A program made the position numbers and the translations under genes. A stretch of DNA of 64,000 nucleotides, taken from the NCBI RefSeq assembly GCF_023227875.1, contig NZ_JALOCH010000002.1, positions 62,001 to 126,000 of the forward strand, in the 5' to 3' direction. The notes beneath the pieces were generated by a model. That model was not told where the DNA came from and did no database searches. It was given only the letters and a program-made list of their open reading frames with translations. Shown one piece after another: positions 63,256 through 64,000 of the stretch (position 1 is the stretch's first letter; every line of letters begins with the position of its first letter). Source of the stretch: Methanoregula sp. (lineage in GTDB: Archaea > Halobacteriota > Methanomicrobia > Methanomicrobiales > Methanospirillaceae).

Positions 63256-63345
63256 AATCAAATGGTTTTAAGATAATTAAATTGATTTACCGAATTTGTT
63301 AACATAAAGAGGTCATCAGGCATGAAACATACCGGTACCCGGGAA

Positions 63346-63684
63346 TCAGTCCTTTCCGGTCAGGGCAACGAAGATCTCCGGCCCAAGAATTTCCTTCATC
63401 TCACCGGCGTAATTTTCCTGCATGAGGGCCAGCATCTTCCGTGTCCCTTTTGTCGTTGTCAGGATACCCACACGTTCGGCGCGGGTGATCAGTTCCTGCT
63501 CTTCCATCATCGCGAAGTAGGGGAGGATGTAGTAATGCGGGACATCAAGGAATTCAGCCAGTCTCCGGGTAGTGGGGAATTTTATCCGGACTGAATCCTC
63601 AGTAAATGTCAGTGATATTGCTCGTTCTTCTACCTGAATGCGGACCGCTGCATCAAAAAGGGAATCAATGGAAAGGGCGGCCAT
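63346..63684 (-). CDS. Small hypothetical protein with possible winged helix
   Basis: A 112-residue soluble protein (MAALSIDSLFDAAVRIQVEERA). Residues 35-90 (TTRRLAEFLDVPHYYILPYFAMMEEQELITRAERVGILTTTKGTRKM) look like a winged-helix DNA-binding fold: recognition helix, then a beta wing. It lies 185 bp upstream of tupA on the same strand, so it could regulate it. No family name is assigned. Confidence 0.6.
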   Translation of the reverse strand: MAALSIDSLFDAAVRIQVEERAISLTFTEDSVRIKFPTTRRLAEFLDVPHYYILPYFAMMEEQELITRAERVGILTTTKGTRKMLALMQENYAGEMKEILGPEIFVALTGKD

Positions 63685-63753
63685 GAATCTTCTCTTCAGG
63701 ATAGTTGATCCTCAAAGGTATTGAGGTTTGGCCAGATCACAAAAAGTAAAAAA

Positions 63754-63957
63754 TTATTTCTTCTTCTTATGGTCATCGTCAACAGGCTTCATGTACACAA
63801 CTTCCGCCTTGACGTCCTTTGCAATCTGTTCGATCTCGAACTTCCGAAAATGGGTTGCCGCGATCTGGATCTCGCCACCGGTCACTGCAACGATGCGGTA
63901 CTTGGGCGACTCGACGCCCTCGCCTACTTTCTGGCGTTCACGAATGTAGATCTTCAT
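63754..63957 (-). CDS. Small hypothetical protein with Lys-rich tail
   Basis: A 67-residue protein starting MKIYIRERQKVGEGVESPKYRI, with AGGAGG a few bases before the ATG. Its first 55 residues form an alternating strand/helix pattern (RIVAVTGGEIQIAATHFRKFEIEQIAKDVKAEVVYM) and it ends in DDDHKKKK. The function is unknown. Confidence 0.65.
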   Translation of the reverse strand: MKIYIRERQKVGEGVESPKYRIVAVTGGEIQIAATHFRKFEIEQIAKDVKAEVVYMKPVDDDHKKKK

Positions 63958-64000
63958 GGTATTCCTCCTGCCAATAACGTCCGCAGTTCAAAGTCGTGCT

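Overview
The window looks like chromosomal DNA of a hydrogenotrophic methanogen of the order Methanomicrobiales, most like Methanoregula or a close relative. This rests on the gene content: the YcaO/TfuA pair for thioamidation of methyl-coenzyme M reductase, the methanogen-specific DUF1890/DUF1894 pair, an FprA/rubredoxin pair, an archaeal histone, RadA, FEN1, an archaeal RPA-like protein, a split GMP synthase and a presenilin-type protease. Codon use is moderately GC-rich. Many genes overlap as ATGA. I saw no rRNA, tRNA, CRISPR array or intact insertion sequence.

Layout. 1-8 kb: FprA (cut by the window edge) with rubredoxin, a two-gene ATPase + TOPRIM module resembling OLD/PARIS-type defence, two membrane proteins, and 2-oxoacid:ferredoxin oxidoreductase (korA-korB). 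8-20.6 kb: HEAT-repeat protein, orphan response regulator, DUF1890/DUF1894, fdhD-cutA, lysine synthesis (dapL-lysA), then information processing: RPA-like protein, radA, a phosphatase, PRC-barrel protein, histone, a CBS/HTH regulator and a NOG1-like GTPase. 20.6-33 kb is an AT-richer accessory island. It holds surface proteins, a frameshifted lipoprotein, a 1415-residue secreted RHS/YD-repeat protein followed by two duplicated membrane proteins, a divergent ABC exporter, and decayed genes (a methyltransferase and a presenilin-protease tail). 33-51 kb: presenilin-type protease, FEN1, ycaO-tfuA, a lipid-headgroup synthase, AK6-type kinase, hisC, argD, guaA, pyrG, a glycosyltransferase/TPR/BrxD-like ATPase operon, and hisD. 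52-64 kb is an oxyanion region: a ModABC-type transporter, a TupABC-type tungstate transporter split by an inserted MOT1-type permease, a siroheme sulfite-reductase-like protein, and two related PH-like/TM surface proteins.

How it fits together. The Mo/W transporters and FdhD fit a methanogen that depends on molybdo/tungsto-pterin enzymes such as formate and formylmethanofuran dehydrogenases. FprA/rubredoxin suggests oxygen detoxification. The main puzzles are the RHS locus with its tandem putative immunity genes, the GT2-TPR-BrxD-like operon, the ATPase-TOPRIM pair, and arrays of perfect short hairpins in several intergenic regions, the clearest being a 110-bp tandem repeat at 51.2-51.4 kb.
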